Positions 37,109 through 45,070 of a stretch of DNA of 64,000 nt are shown piece by piece (the first letter of the stretch is position 1; every line of letters starts with the position of its first letter). The notes beneath the pieces are model-generated. The model did no database searches, had not been told where the DNA came from, and saw nothing but the letters and a program-made list of their open reading frames with translations. Location: the NCBI RefSeq assembly GCF_000372745.1, contig NZ_KB889686.1:288018-352017 (forward strand), written 5' to 3'. A program made the position numbers and the translations under genes. This DNA comes from Embleya scabrispora DSM 41855. Its GTDB lineage: Bacteria > Actinomycetota > Actinomycetes > Streptomycetales > Streptomycetaceae.

Positions 37109-37707
37109 CCCACGCGGAAGTTCTGTCCGGTCTGGCCACCCTCTACCGAGCGGCGGTACGCCATCGCGGCCGCTGCGGCGTCCACCGGTGGGAAGCCCGG
37201 GAAGAACGTGTCGTACGCCTCCAACGACTCGGTGAACATCGTCGGGCTGACCGAGTTGATCCGCAACCCGCGCGGCAGCTCGATCGCGACGCCGCGCACG
37301 AACGCGTCGATGCCGCCGTTGGCCATCGAGGCCATCGACCCGGTCGGGATGGCCTCGCCCGACAGGATGCCGGTGATCAGCGTGAACGAGCCGTTGTCCG
37401 CGACGAAGTCGAGCCCACCCCGGACGAGTTCGACCTGACCGAGCAGCTTGTCCAGCGCCGCGCGCTTGACCTCGGCGTGCGTCAGCTCACCGATCGCCTT
37501 GAACGGCACACCGCCCGCCGCGCACGCGACCGCGTCCACCCGGCCGACCTGCGCGTACATCGCCGCCACCGACTCGGGGTCGGTGATGTCCACCGCGACA
37601 TCCGTCTTCCCGCTCCGGGAGGCGGTGACCACGTCGTGCCGTGCGGACAACAGCGTGGTGACCGCCGTACCCAAAGTGCCGGTGGCACCGACCACGAGGA
37701 CCTTCAC
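37102..37707 (-). CDS. Short-chain dehydrogenase, atypical active site
   Basis: 201 residues from GTG 37707, with GGAGG eight bases upstream. NAD(P)-binding VVGATGTLGTAV at 5-16 and the DITDPESV segment show an SDR Rossmann fold. The usual YxxxK catalytic pair is absent: after LITGILSGEAIP the sequence runs TGSMASMANGGIDAFV. This matches a group of short, atypical SDRs without Tyr whose reaction is unclear. It is last in a same-strand run with a dehydratase, another SDR and an LLM oxidoreductase. Confidence 0.8.
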   Translation of the reverse strand: MKVLVVGATGTLGTAVTTLLSARHDVVTASRSGKTDVAVDITDPESVAAMYAQVGRVDAVACAAGGVPFKAIGELTHAEVKRAALDKLLGQVELVRGGLDFVADNGSFTLITGILSGEAIPTGSMASMANGGIDAFVRGVAIELPRGLRINSVSPTMFTESLEAYDTFFPGFPPVDAAAAAMAYRRSVEGGQTGQNFRVGW

Positions 37708-37836
37708 AACAACCTCCAGAGTCGACCGATATCGCTCCTGATCCTTGCCTGGCCGATCGGGATGGGCAAACAACGTGTCCCGACGAGGGCTCGCACCGTT
37801 CGGGACATCGGCCTGCCGCCCGCACACCGGACCGGG

Positions 37837-38823
37837 TCAGCCGCCGTCCCGGCCCAGCGCCGCGATCTCGGCCGAGGAGGCGTTGCCCCCCGAGCACACG
37901 ACGGCGATCCGCCGGCCCGCGAACTCGGTCGGGTGGGCCAGTACGGCCGCCAACGCGGCGGCACCCGCGCCCTCGGCGAGCGTGTGCGCGTGCGTCGCGA
38001 GCAGTCGTTGCGCGTGCGCGATGTCGGCGTCCGAGACCAGGAGGAAGTCGGCGAGCCCGGATCGCAGCACCCGCTGCGGCAGTTCGAATCCCCGGCCGGT
38101 GGCCAGGCCGTCCACGACGGTGGTGTTGGCGCGGGTGACGCAGGTCCCGGCCCGCCACGAGTCGTGCGCGGCCGGCGCGGCGGCCGACTGCACGGCGATC
38201 ACCCGGCAGGCCGGGGCGAGTTCGGCGGCCACCAGCACCGCGCCGGCGGCTCCGGTGCCACTGCCCACCGGGACCACCACGGCGTCCAGATCGGGTTCGG
38301 CGCTGAGCGTCTCCAGGTACACCGTACCGACCCCGGCCACCAGCGCGGCGGTGTCGCCGGGGCTGACCAGGAGCCTGCCCTCGGCAGCCGCGTACGCCTC
38401 GGCCCGCGCCTGTGCGTCGGCCATGTTCGCGCCGTGCAGCAGGACCTCGGCGCCGAGCGCGCGCACCGCCCGCACCTTCGCCGGGTTCGCCTCGGCGGGC
38501 ATCACCACCGTGCACGCCGCGTCGAAGGCGGCACACGCGTACGCGATCGACTGCGCGTGGTTGCCCGTCGAGTAGGTGACCAGACCCCGGGCACGCTCCG
38601 CCGAGCTCAGTCCGGCCAGCAGGTTCAGCCCGCCTCGGACCTTGAAGGCGCCGACCGGCTGCACGTTCTCGTGCTTGACGAACACGTGCGCGCCGGTGGC
38701 CGCGTCGAGCGCGGGATACGACCACATCGGGGTCGGCGGAAGGTGCTCGGCGAGGAAGTCGCGGGCGGCCACGACGTCGGCGAAGGTGGGATCGGCTGCG
38801 TTGAGGGTGTGGTCGGCTTGCAT
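37837..38823 (-). CDS. PLP-dependent threonine/serine dehydratase-like enzyme
   Basis: 328 residues from ATG 38823. Fold type II PLP enzyme: Lys61 in VGAFKVRGG binds PLP, STGNHAQSIAYA holds the substrate loop, and GSGTGAAG is the phosphate-binding loop. VVCSGGNAS near the end carries the Ser that contacts the pyridine nitrogen. It lacks the ACT regulatory domain of biosynthetic IlvA, so a catabolic threonine dehydratase or serine racemase-like role is more likely. It lies between two SDR genes on the same strand. Confidence 0.87.
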   Translation of the reverse strand: MQADHTLNAADPTFADVVAARDFLAEHLPPTPMWSYPALDAATGAHVFVKHENVQPVGAFKVRGGLNLLAGLSSAERARGLVTYSTGNHAQSIAYACAAFDAACTVVMPAEANPAKVRAVRALGAEVLLHGANMADAQARAEAYAAAEGRLLVSPGDTAALVAGVGTVYLETLSAEPDLDAVVVPVGSGTGAAGAVLVAAELAPACRVIAVQSAAAPAAHDSWRAGTCVTRANTTVVDGLATGRGFELPQRVLRSGLADFLLVSDADIAHAQRLLATHAHTLAEGAGAAALAAVLAHPTEFAGRRIAVVCSGGNASSAEIAALGRDGG

Positions 38824-38980
38824 GTCGCCATCGTGGGGCGCGGGCACCCCATCGGTCCAATGCCGGCCCCGCGGGACGTCCGTATGCTCCGGGACGGCCA
38901 TGGGCTCCGCGATGCCCGCGGACACCGTCCGGATGTCGCCCGGCGATCCCCGACGAGCGGGAGGGCGAGAGCGAGAGGGC

Positions 38981-39844
38981 TCAATCCCCATGGATCCGGG
39001 CCAGGATCTGCGGATTGCTCACGTGCACCGGGACGTGGTCCTCGTCGAACAGGCCGAGTCGGTGCAGCGCGCCGCCTTCGACCGGGATCACCGCGCCGGT
39101 CGTGTACGCGGACAGGTCGCAGATCAGGAACAGTACGGCCGCCGCCACGTCGGCCGGCGTCCCCCGCCGGCGCAGCGGCACCCCGCGGCCCGCGAGCGCC
39201 GGATCCTGGGCGGTGGCGGTCGCGCGGGGCGTGGTGATCGAGCCGGCCGCGACGCCGTTGACCCGGATCCCGTATCGGCCCCACTCCAGGGCCAGCGTCC
39301 GGGTCAGCCCGAGCACCGCGGCCTTGGCCGTCCCGTAGCCCACGTGGTAGGGCGCCGCGACCACGCCGCCGGTGGAGTTGATGGTCACGATCGAACCGGG
39401 CGATTCGTGGGCGACCAGATGCCGGGCCACGGCCTGGGACAGCCACATCACATGATGCAGGTTCAGGTCCAGCGCCTGGTCCCACTGTTCGCGATCGAAG
39501 TCGAGCGCGGGTGCCCAATGCGGCAACAGGCTGCCGCCGACGACGTTGACCAGCCCGTACAACTCGCCCGGCGCGGCGGCGGCCCGCTCCACCACGGTCG
39601 CGACGCCGTCGGCGGTCGACACGTCCGCACACACCGTCAGCAGCGTGCCGGGCGGCCCGCCCAGGCCCGTCGGGTCGGCCAACTCCGCCTCGATCGCGGC
39701 CAATCGCTCGGCGTCGCGATCCACGCCCAGCACGGTGGCCCCGGCTTCGAGCAGCGCGCGTGCGCAGGTCGTACCGATCCCACCGCCGCCCGCGCCGGAG
39801 ACGATCACCGTCCGGCCGGCCAACCTGATGCGTTCGGCTATCAC
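38981..39844 (-). CDS. SDR-family oxidoreductase
   Basis: 287 residues. GAGGGGIGTTCARAL is the glycine-rich nucleotide loop, INSTGG supplies Ser, and YHVGYGTAKAAVLG supplies the catalytic Tyr and Lys; VNGVAAGSITTPR follows. Classical SDR with a C-terminal extension (GLFDEDHVPVHVSN). The Asp after strand 2 (GVDRDAERL) suggests NAD preference. Its ATG overlaps the LLM gene stop by four bases (ATGA), so the two are coupled and probably act on one pathway. The substrate is unknown. Confidence 0.88.
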   Translation of the reverse strand: MIAERIRLAGRTVIVSGAGGGGIGTTCARALLEAGATVLGVDRDAERLAAIEAELADPTGLGGPPGTLLTVCADVSTADGVATVVERAAAAPGELYGLVNVVGGSLLPHWAPALDFDREQWDQALDLNLHHVMWLSQAVARHLVAHESPGSIVTINSTGGVVAAPYHVGYGTAKAAVLGLTRTLALEWGRYGIRVNGVAAGSITTPRATATAQDPALAGRGVPLRRRGTPADVAAAVLFLICDLSAYTTGAVIPVEGGALHRLGLFDEDHVPVHVSNPQILARIHGD

Positions 39845-41034
39845 TGTTGTGCTCCCTGTGTGGTCGATTCGTTGCCGGGCGCCACCTCGCGCATCGGAGG
39901 TGCGTCGGCGGCGCCTGCCGGATCGACTCCGGCGCCGCGTGCCGCTCCCGCGTCCGCGTCGGTTTCGGTATCACGTGTCGGATCGGTGGCGGTGGCGGTG
40001 GCGGTGGTGTCGGTGTCGGTGGTGGTGGCCCGCAACCGCGGCAGCACCTCGTGGCCCAGCGCGGCGATCTGCTCGCGGGCCGCCTCGGCGGACACACCGG
40101 GTACGTGGATCCGCAGGTTGAGGCACGTGGCGCCGACCTTCGCGCGCAGCGAGGCGAGTTCGTCGGCCAACGCCGCGGCGTCGGTGTGGCAGACGAATCC
40201 GGTGCCGCGCCAATGGCGCAGGGCCGTCGCCGGGGAGTAGCCGCGATATACCTTCGACTGCCGCTCGAACGCCTCGCGCGGAGGGTCGCCGAGCCACACC
40301 CGACGGATCAGCACACGTGGCCCGGCACCTCCGGCGTCGAGATATCGATCCGTCAGTTCGCGGAGCCGAGCGGCCTCGGAGCCGCCGTCGAAGAGGATCC
40401 CGACACCGGCGTGCGCCGCCCGACGCACCGCGCCCGGACTCATCGCCGCGCTCACCACCGGTACCGGCCGCGCGGCGCACCCGAACAGCGCCCGATCACC
40501 GCTCAGTTCGCCCAGCTCCGCGCCACGCAACAGTGCCGCCAACCGGGGCAGCGCCGGCGCGAACGCGGCGGCGCGAGCCGCGAAGTCGAGCCCCATGACT
40601 CGGAAATCGAGCTCCAGCCCGCCGACCGCGACTCCGATGCCCACTCGTCCGGGATGCAGGGCGGCCAGCCAGGCCACCTCCTCGGCGAGCAGCGCGACCG
40701 GCCGCAACGGCAACAGCACGGGTGCCGCGGCGGCCCAGCCGGCCGGCATGCGGTCGAGCATCCAGCCGGCCATCTGGAGCGGATTGGGCAGGTAACCGGC
40801 GAAGCCGCCGTGGTGCTCACTGGTCATCACGCCGTCGAAACCGTGCCCCGCGGCGAGCACGGCCTGCCCGGTCGCCTCCGCGACCACGCCCGCGGCGTCG
40901 AGCCGGTCGTGCGGATAGATCCGCAGTGAGATCGAACCGGTCCCGAACGGCGCCGCCGCCGAGACCGGTTCGCCTCGTCCGGCCGGATTTCCCCATTCCA
41001 CATGTTCTGCCGGTTTCGTGTGCTCCGCCGACAC
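39841..41034 (-). CDS. LLM-class flavin/F420-dependent oxidoreductase
   Basis: 397 residues from GTG 41034; ATG 41070 adds 12 residues. Luciferase-like TIM barrel: GFDGVMTSEHHGGF, PVLLPLRPVALLAEEVAWL and RVGIGVAVGG are the standard motifs around the flavin or F420 site. The last 50 residues are a Thr/Asp/Ala repeat tail (TTTDTDTTATATATD) with no counterpart in the fold. Translationally coupled to the SDR downstream; a two-step oxidation of one substrate is a reasonable inference. Confidence 0.82.
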   Translation of the reverse strand: MSAEHTKPAEHVEWGNPAGRGEPVSAAAPFGTGSISLRIYPHDRLDAAGVVAEATGQAVLAAGHGFDGVMTSEHHGGFAGYLPNPLQMAGWMLDRMPAGWAAAAPVLLPLRPVALLAEEVAWLAALHPGRVGIGVAVGGLELDFRVMGLDFAARAAAFAPALPRLAALLRGAELGELSGDRALFGCAARPVPVVSAAMSPGAVRRAAHAGVGILFDGGSEAARLRELTDRYLDAGGAGPRVLIRRVWLGDPPREAFERQSKVYRGYSPATALRHWRGTGFVCHTDAAALADELASLRAKVGATCLNLRIHVPGVSAEAAREQIAALGHEVLPRLRATTTDTDTTATATATDPTRDTETDADAGAARGAGVDPAGAADAPPMREVAPGNESTTQGAQQ

Positions 41035-41207
41035 GCCACCACATCCCCTCGATCGGGTGCCGGCGATCATGGCAGAGCGTTCGCGCCGATGAAACCACCA
41101 CGAGGTGTGCTACCGGGGCCGCCCCGAGTCGACGCCGGCGGGACCGGGCCCGCGCGCGGCGATGTCGGCGGCAGCCGGGACAGCCCGCGCCGCGCCGCCG
41201 CTCGATT

Positions 41208-41690
41208 TCACGGAAGGAGCCGCAGCGTCACCGTCTGGCGTGCGAAACCGTTGCGTTCGTAGAAGCGGATCGCATCGGCGTTGGAGCAATACGCGGTCAC
41301 CTCGGCCAGTTCGGCCCCCACTTCCTTCGCCCAGGCCGAGAACTCGTTGACCAGGCGGACTCCGAGCCCACCATGGCGGTGGGCCGGGTCCACATACAGA
41401 CTCACGAGCGTCGCGGTCCGCGCCGGTCTCTTCGCGGATCCCTCGGCCACGGACCCGGCAAGGAACGCGACGACCCGTCCCGCGTAGTCCGCGACGAGAA
41501 GAAGCATGCTCGGGTCGTCCATCCCGGCCGCGAAGTGTGCGGGTCCGTACTCGCGAGGCCAACTCACGTCGACGCTCGGGTCCCTCGTACCGGCATCCTC
41601 CGCGAACAGCGCGGAGCTACAGGCGATTAGTCCGTCCAGGTCGGCGGGCCGGGCACGGCGGACGACGACCTCAAGCTGTTGATCACTCAT
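41208..41690 (-). CDS. GNAT-family N-acetyltransferase
   Basis: 160 residues from ATG 41690. VVVRRARPADLDGLIACS is the first strand-helix unit; LVSLYVDPAHRHGGLGVRLVNEF is the acetyl-CoA site; and NADAIRFYERNGF is motif B. Length and order are normal for the family. The N-terminal MSDQQLE precedes the domain directly. It is isolated: 173 bp from the LLM gene and 191 bp from the DUF3068 gene. Substrate unknown; the family acetylates antibiotics, polyamines and proteins. Confidence 0.87.
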   Translation of the reverse strand: MSDQQLEVVVRRARPADLDGLIACSSALFAEDAGTRDPSVDVSWPREYGPAHFAAGMDDPSMLLLVADYAGRVVAFLAGSVAEGSAKRPARTATLVSLYVDPAHRHGGLGVRLVNEFSAWAKEVGAELAEVTAYCSNADAIRFYERNGFARQTVTLRLLP

Positions 41691-41881
41691 GGACGCAAGG
41701 GTAGATGCCGACCGGCGCGCCGAGCGGTGCGTGATCGGGGCACGATACCTCGACGGTTGGCGGCAATCGCGGTGGCCCGCGGCCGAAAGGGATCGCGCTC
41801 CGGTCCTGCCCGGGCGGACGGACGACCCGCCGCGGCCCACCCTCGCGGGAGTGGGATTCGGTTGCCGCGGCGGGCCGGCGC

Positions 41882-43102
41882 CTAGTTGGTGGTCGGGGCG
41901 TTGCTCTCCGTGTCGGAAACGGCGGCGGAGCCGGCATGGGATGTGGAGCCGGATTTCGAGCCCGATCCGGAGTCGGATCCCGAGCCCGATCCGGAGGCGG
42001 GGCCCGCGCCTGGTTCGGGGTTCGATGCGGCGGTGGACGCCGGGGGCGGACCTGCGTCGGGGGTCGGGCCGGGGGCGGTTTCGGTCCGCGGGCCGGGCAG
42101 CGTCGTGTCGGATCGGCCTCGACGGGAGCGGCGTTCGAGGTAGGCGGCCAGGCCGAGCAGGGCAAGACCGAGCAGGAGCGCGGCCAACGGCGCCACGACG
42201 CCGAGCAGCCACAGCGCCTGGGCGCCGTCGGCGGCGGTGTCGGCCAACTCCGCGCGGGAGGCCGGTGTCGTGGTCATCTTCAGCGACAACACCGGGAAGA
42301 CCTCGGCCTGCGCGCCGGAGGCCGACGCGGCGGTCGCGGTGACGGCCTGGGTGGACTCCAGGTCCACGGTGACCCCGGTCTCGGTGTCGACCCAGCCGGT
42401 GAGGTCGGTGGTCGCGGTGTAGGCCAGTGGGACCGGGTCGGCCTGCCCGGCCGGTTCCACGGGCCGATCCGGGAACGCGACGGCGGCCAGGCCCTGAACC
42501 GCCGCCCTCGGCATGGCCGGCGGCAGCGTGCGCAGCGACTCCGGGTCGGCGAGCGGGCCGCTGGTACGGATCGTGAAGACGTACGTCTCCCGGCCCGCAC
42601 GTCGCTCGGTCCGCACGTATGTGGCCGGGATGGTGGTTTGGGTCGGTGAATCCCAGTAGGGATAGTTCTTCTTCTTGGGCTCCAACGGGAAACCCGCAGT
42701 CAGGCCCCGATGCGGTTCGGCCGCGACGCCTTTGGGGATCGGCCGGTCGAGCAGGGACTTGCGGTCCACCGACCACCGCTTCTCGATCGTGGTGAGCGCC
42801 TGCTTCTGCGGGCCGGACACCACCGTGCGGTCGCTCAGGACGACGGTCGACCCGGACGTGTGCACCGCGTGCACGTGCCGGTCCACGGTGACCGGCAGGT
42901 CGCGCACGATGGCCCCGGACAGATTGCCCGCCTGCAACGCCTGTGGGTCCAACAGGGTCATGCCGCCGGCGAAGTGCATCGTGAAGTCGGCGTCGTCGGG
43001 CACCTGGTGCACGGCGGGCAGCACGACGAACCGGGTCACCGCACTCGTCGCGACGAGCAACGTGGCGGCGGCGCCGAGACACCAGGAAGTCTTGCTCATC
43101 AA
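41882..43102 (-). CDS. DUF3068-family secreted/membrane protein
   Basis: 406 residues (ATG 43102 or 43099). N-terminal signal-anchor at about 6-30, an extracellular beta-rich region (TVVLSDRTVVSG, YPYWDSPTQTT, TYVFTIRTSGP) and a second membrane segment near 308-330 followed by RRSRRGRS. This is the DUF3068 (PorA-like family) pattern. The cytoplasmic tail of about 75 residues is Pro- then Ser/Gly-repeat (SGSGSGSDSGSGSKSGS). The role is unknown; an envelope protein is inferred. The tail resembles the repeat tails of other genes here. Confidence 0.82.
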   Translation of the reverse strand: MMSKTSWCLGAAATLLVATSAVTRFVVLPAVHQVPDDADFTMHFAGGMTLLDPQALQAGNLSGAIVRDLPVTVDRHVHAVHTSGSTVVLSDRTVVSGPQKQALTTIEKRWSVDRKSLLDRPIPKGVAAEPHRGLTAGFPLEPKKKNYPYWDSPTQTTIPATYVRTERRAGRETYVFTIRTSGPLADPESLRTLPPAMPRAAVQGLAAVAFPDRPVEPAGQADPVPLAYTATTDLTGWVDTETGVTVDLESTQAVTATAASASGAQAEVFPVLSLKMTTTPASRAELADTAADGAQALWLLGVVAPLAALLLGLALLGLAAYLERRSRRGRSDTTLPGPRTETAPGPTPDAGPPPASTAASNPEPGAGPASGSGSGSDSGSGSKSGSTSHAGSAAVSDTESNAPTTN

Positions 43103-43778
43103 ACCAGCCTCCGCAGGTCGCCGGATGGCCCGGGAGGGCCGGATGTCCTCCCGTCGCGTCGGCGCACGCGACCTGATGGCCCGTACCCCACCAGGATTGG
43201 AAACGGATCACGCCGGATACCACGATTCCCGTCCCGGTCCGACCTGTTGGTGGTATATCGGGCACCCGCCCGGACCCGCGGCGCCGGAACCACGGGCCGT
43301 CGCACGCCTGTTCGCGAGCGCACATCGCCCGGGGCCGCACTGCCTGCGACCCGGCCCATCGGCGGAATCCCGCGCGCCACAGGGCGCGTTGCGACTCCCG
43401 CTTCACATCGCCGTACATCTCGCCATGCATCTCGCCATGCAAGTACCAGGTCACAGGCGCGTTCGAGGTCGCCAGGGGAAACGATGGGCCGACCTCGCCG
43501 GCGCGTCCTGCCGAGGCTGTCCCACCTGCCTGGCCGGAGGTCAATACGCGTTCACCCTATGGCAATTCGCGCACACCCTGAAGGCGCATCGTGCGCTGTA
43601 CGGTTCCGCGACAACGAGCCGCCGGGACGGAATGCGGCGTCGGATGTCGTCCATGCCATGCCGATTCGAGCCGCCGGGGGAGTCCGGTGGTTCCGAGCAT
43701 GCGTGCGCCCGATTCCGGGGCTCGTGGTGGCGTCGCGCAGTTCGGCGCGGCGGGGTGGAATCAAAGACGGGAGTACAT
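43103..43778. other. Intergenic region holding the second CCATGCA element
   Basis: 676 bp between the divergent DUF3068 and TPR-like genes. It contains the repeat at 43411-43453. The plus strand from about 43480 reads through a Cys-rich stretch (SCRGCPTCLAGG), but no start or codon bias convinces me that it is coding; no other gene is supported. Confidence 0.5.
43411..43453. repeat. CCATGCA array, 12-bp period, copy B
   Basis: CCATGCA at 43423 and 43435, preceded on the same 12-bp register by the variant CCGTACA at 43411. The last unit begins a 23-nt segment (43431-43453) identical to 20109-20131 in copy A; similarity fades over the next 20 nt. The minus strand here reads TWYLHGEMHGEMYG in the frame matching copy A. 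Confidence 0.75.
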
Positions 43779-44981
43779 GTGGCGAACGCCGATGTGGTGG
43801 CTCGCGCGCGAGTCGTGCTGTTCGACGTCGACCGGGTGTCGGCGGAACGACTGGTCGGGATCTATCGCGTCCTGGGGGAGGTCGACGGACCCGCGCACTA
43901 CGCTCGACGGTTGGCCGTGGCGCTGCACACGACCGGGCATATCTTCGGGCACAACGGGGCCGACATGGGCCTCACGCTCGGCAGGCTGACCGAGGCGATC
44001 CACCTGTGCCGAAGCCTGGACCCGGCCGAACACCGGGACCGGGACGCCGTGTTGCGAGGCATGCTGAGCACTTACCAGTGGGCGCTGTACCGCTACGACC
44101 GACGAGCCGAGGCGCTCGCCGTACGGCGCGAGATCCTCACCCTGGCCCGCGCCGGTGCCCGCACGGGTGACCGGTGGTTCCTGGCCGAGGCGCTCCTGGA
44201 AGTCGCCGTCGCACTGGTCGAGGACGGCCGCGACGACGAGGCCGAACCGCTGTTCGCCGAGGCGGTGACGGTGACCGCCGGCCTCACCCGAGGCCATGTC
44301 CCGACCGCCGACCGCCACTGGTACATCACCGCACACGCGGGCAGGCTCGCCACCCGCGGCCGGTTCGTCGACGCGGCCGACGCGTACCGACCGCTCCTGG
44401 AGACGACCCACGAGGACCGCCAAGTTCCGATCCTGCTGTACGGCGCGCAATTGCTCGCCGCCGCGAACCGACCCGCCGAAAGTCGGACGGTGCTGACGCG
44501 TGCCGTCGAGGCGTATCGCACGCGCGCCGCGCACAGCCCCGGCCGAGGTCTGCGTCACGACCTGCTCGCCCACCACCTCGCGGTGCTCGGCGCCGCGGAC
44601 GAACCGGCCGACATCGCCCACGCCACCACCTTCGACCACTGGTCGCCCACCCGCCTGATCCGGCACATCGAGGCCGAACCCGCGCTCCGCGCCGCGCTCG
44701 ACGCACCGACCACCACACCCGCACAACGCGTCGTGCTCGAACGCCGAGTCAACGTCCGCGCGACCTTCGCGCCGATGTCCCGTACGGCCGCGACCCGCCT
44801 ACTCGTGCCCGCCTACGCCAAGGCCCTCGAACACGCCCGCTCGCTCGCGATCGCCGACCCCACCGTGGCAACCCCCCTGCTGGCCCGCGCCCTCACCGAC
44901 TACGCCCTCGTCCTGGCCGGCGTGGGCCGCGCCCGCGACGGCATCCCCGCCCTGGAAGAGGCAACCACCCTGCACGGCTGA
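43779..44981 (+). CDS. TPR-like helical protein, function unknown
   Basis: 400 residues from GTG 43779, with GACGGGAG upstream; GTG 43755 is an alternative. All-helical with TPR-style pairs: YQWALYRYDRRAEALAVRREI, ALLEVAVALVEDGRDDEAEPL and AGRLATRGRFVDAADAYRPLL, then RALTDYALVLAGVGRARDGIPALEEA near the end. Such proteins mediate protein contacts, often in regulators without a DNA-binding domain. No HTH, signal or catalytic motif is visible. It is followed by a strong hairpin and is convergent with an ABC exporter. Confidence 0.7.
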   Translation: MANADVVARARVVLFDVDRVSAERLVGIYRVLGEVDGPAHYARRLAVALHTTGHIFGHNGADMGLTLGRLTEAIHLCRSLDPAEHRDRDAVLRGMLSTYQWALYRYDRRAEALAVRREILTLARAGARTGDRWFLAEALLEVAVALVEDGRDDEAEPLFAEAVTVTAGLTRGHVPTADRHWYITAHAGRLATRGRFVDAADAYRPLLETTHEDRQVPILLYGAQLLAAANRPAESRTVLTRAVEAYRTRAAHSPGRGLRHDLLAHHLAVLGAADEPADIAHATTFDHWSPTRLIRHIEAEPALRAALDAPTTTPAQRVVLERRVNVRATFAPMSRTAATRLLVPAYAKALEHARSLAIADPTVATPLLARALTDYALVLAGVGRARDGIPALEEATTLHG

Positions 44982-45004
44982 GGGCCGACGGCCGACGGTC
45001 CGGT

Positions 45005-45028
45005 CTCGGCGCGAGTGCTCGCGCCGAG
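45005..45028. terminator. Bidirectional hairpin between convergent genes
   Basis: CTCGGCGCGAG (45005-45015) pairs with CTCGCGCCGAG (45018-45028), 11 perfect pairs around TG, so the real loop probably opens one or two pairs. It sits between the TPR-like gene and the convergent ABC exporter. Confidence 0.65.
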
Positions 45029-45070
45029 GCTGGCCGGCGCGGGCGCCGAGCGAAGCCGAGTCGGCCGGAG

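Noticed and set aside
43431..43480. Resemblance of the repeat core and following TTCGAG to the 3' half of a tRNA
   Set aside because: No acceptor, D or anticodon arms can be formed; the similarity is limited to a T-loop-like heptamer.
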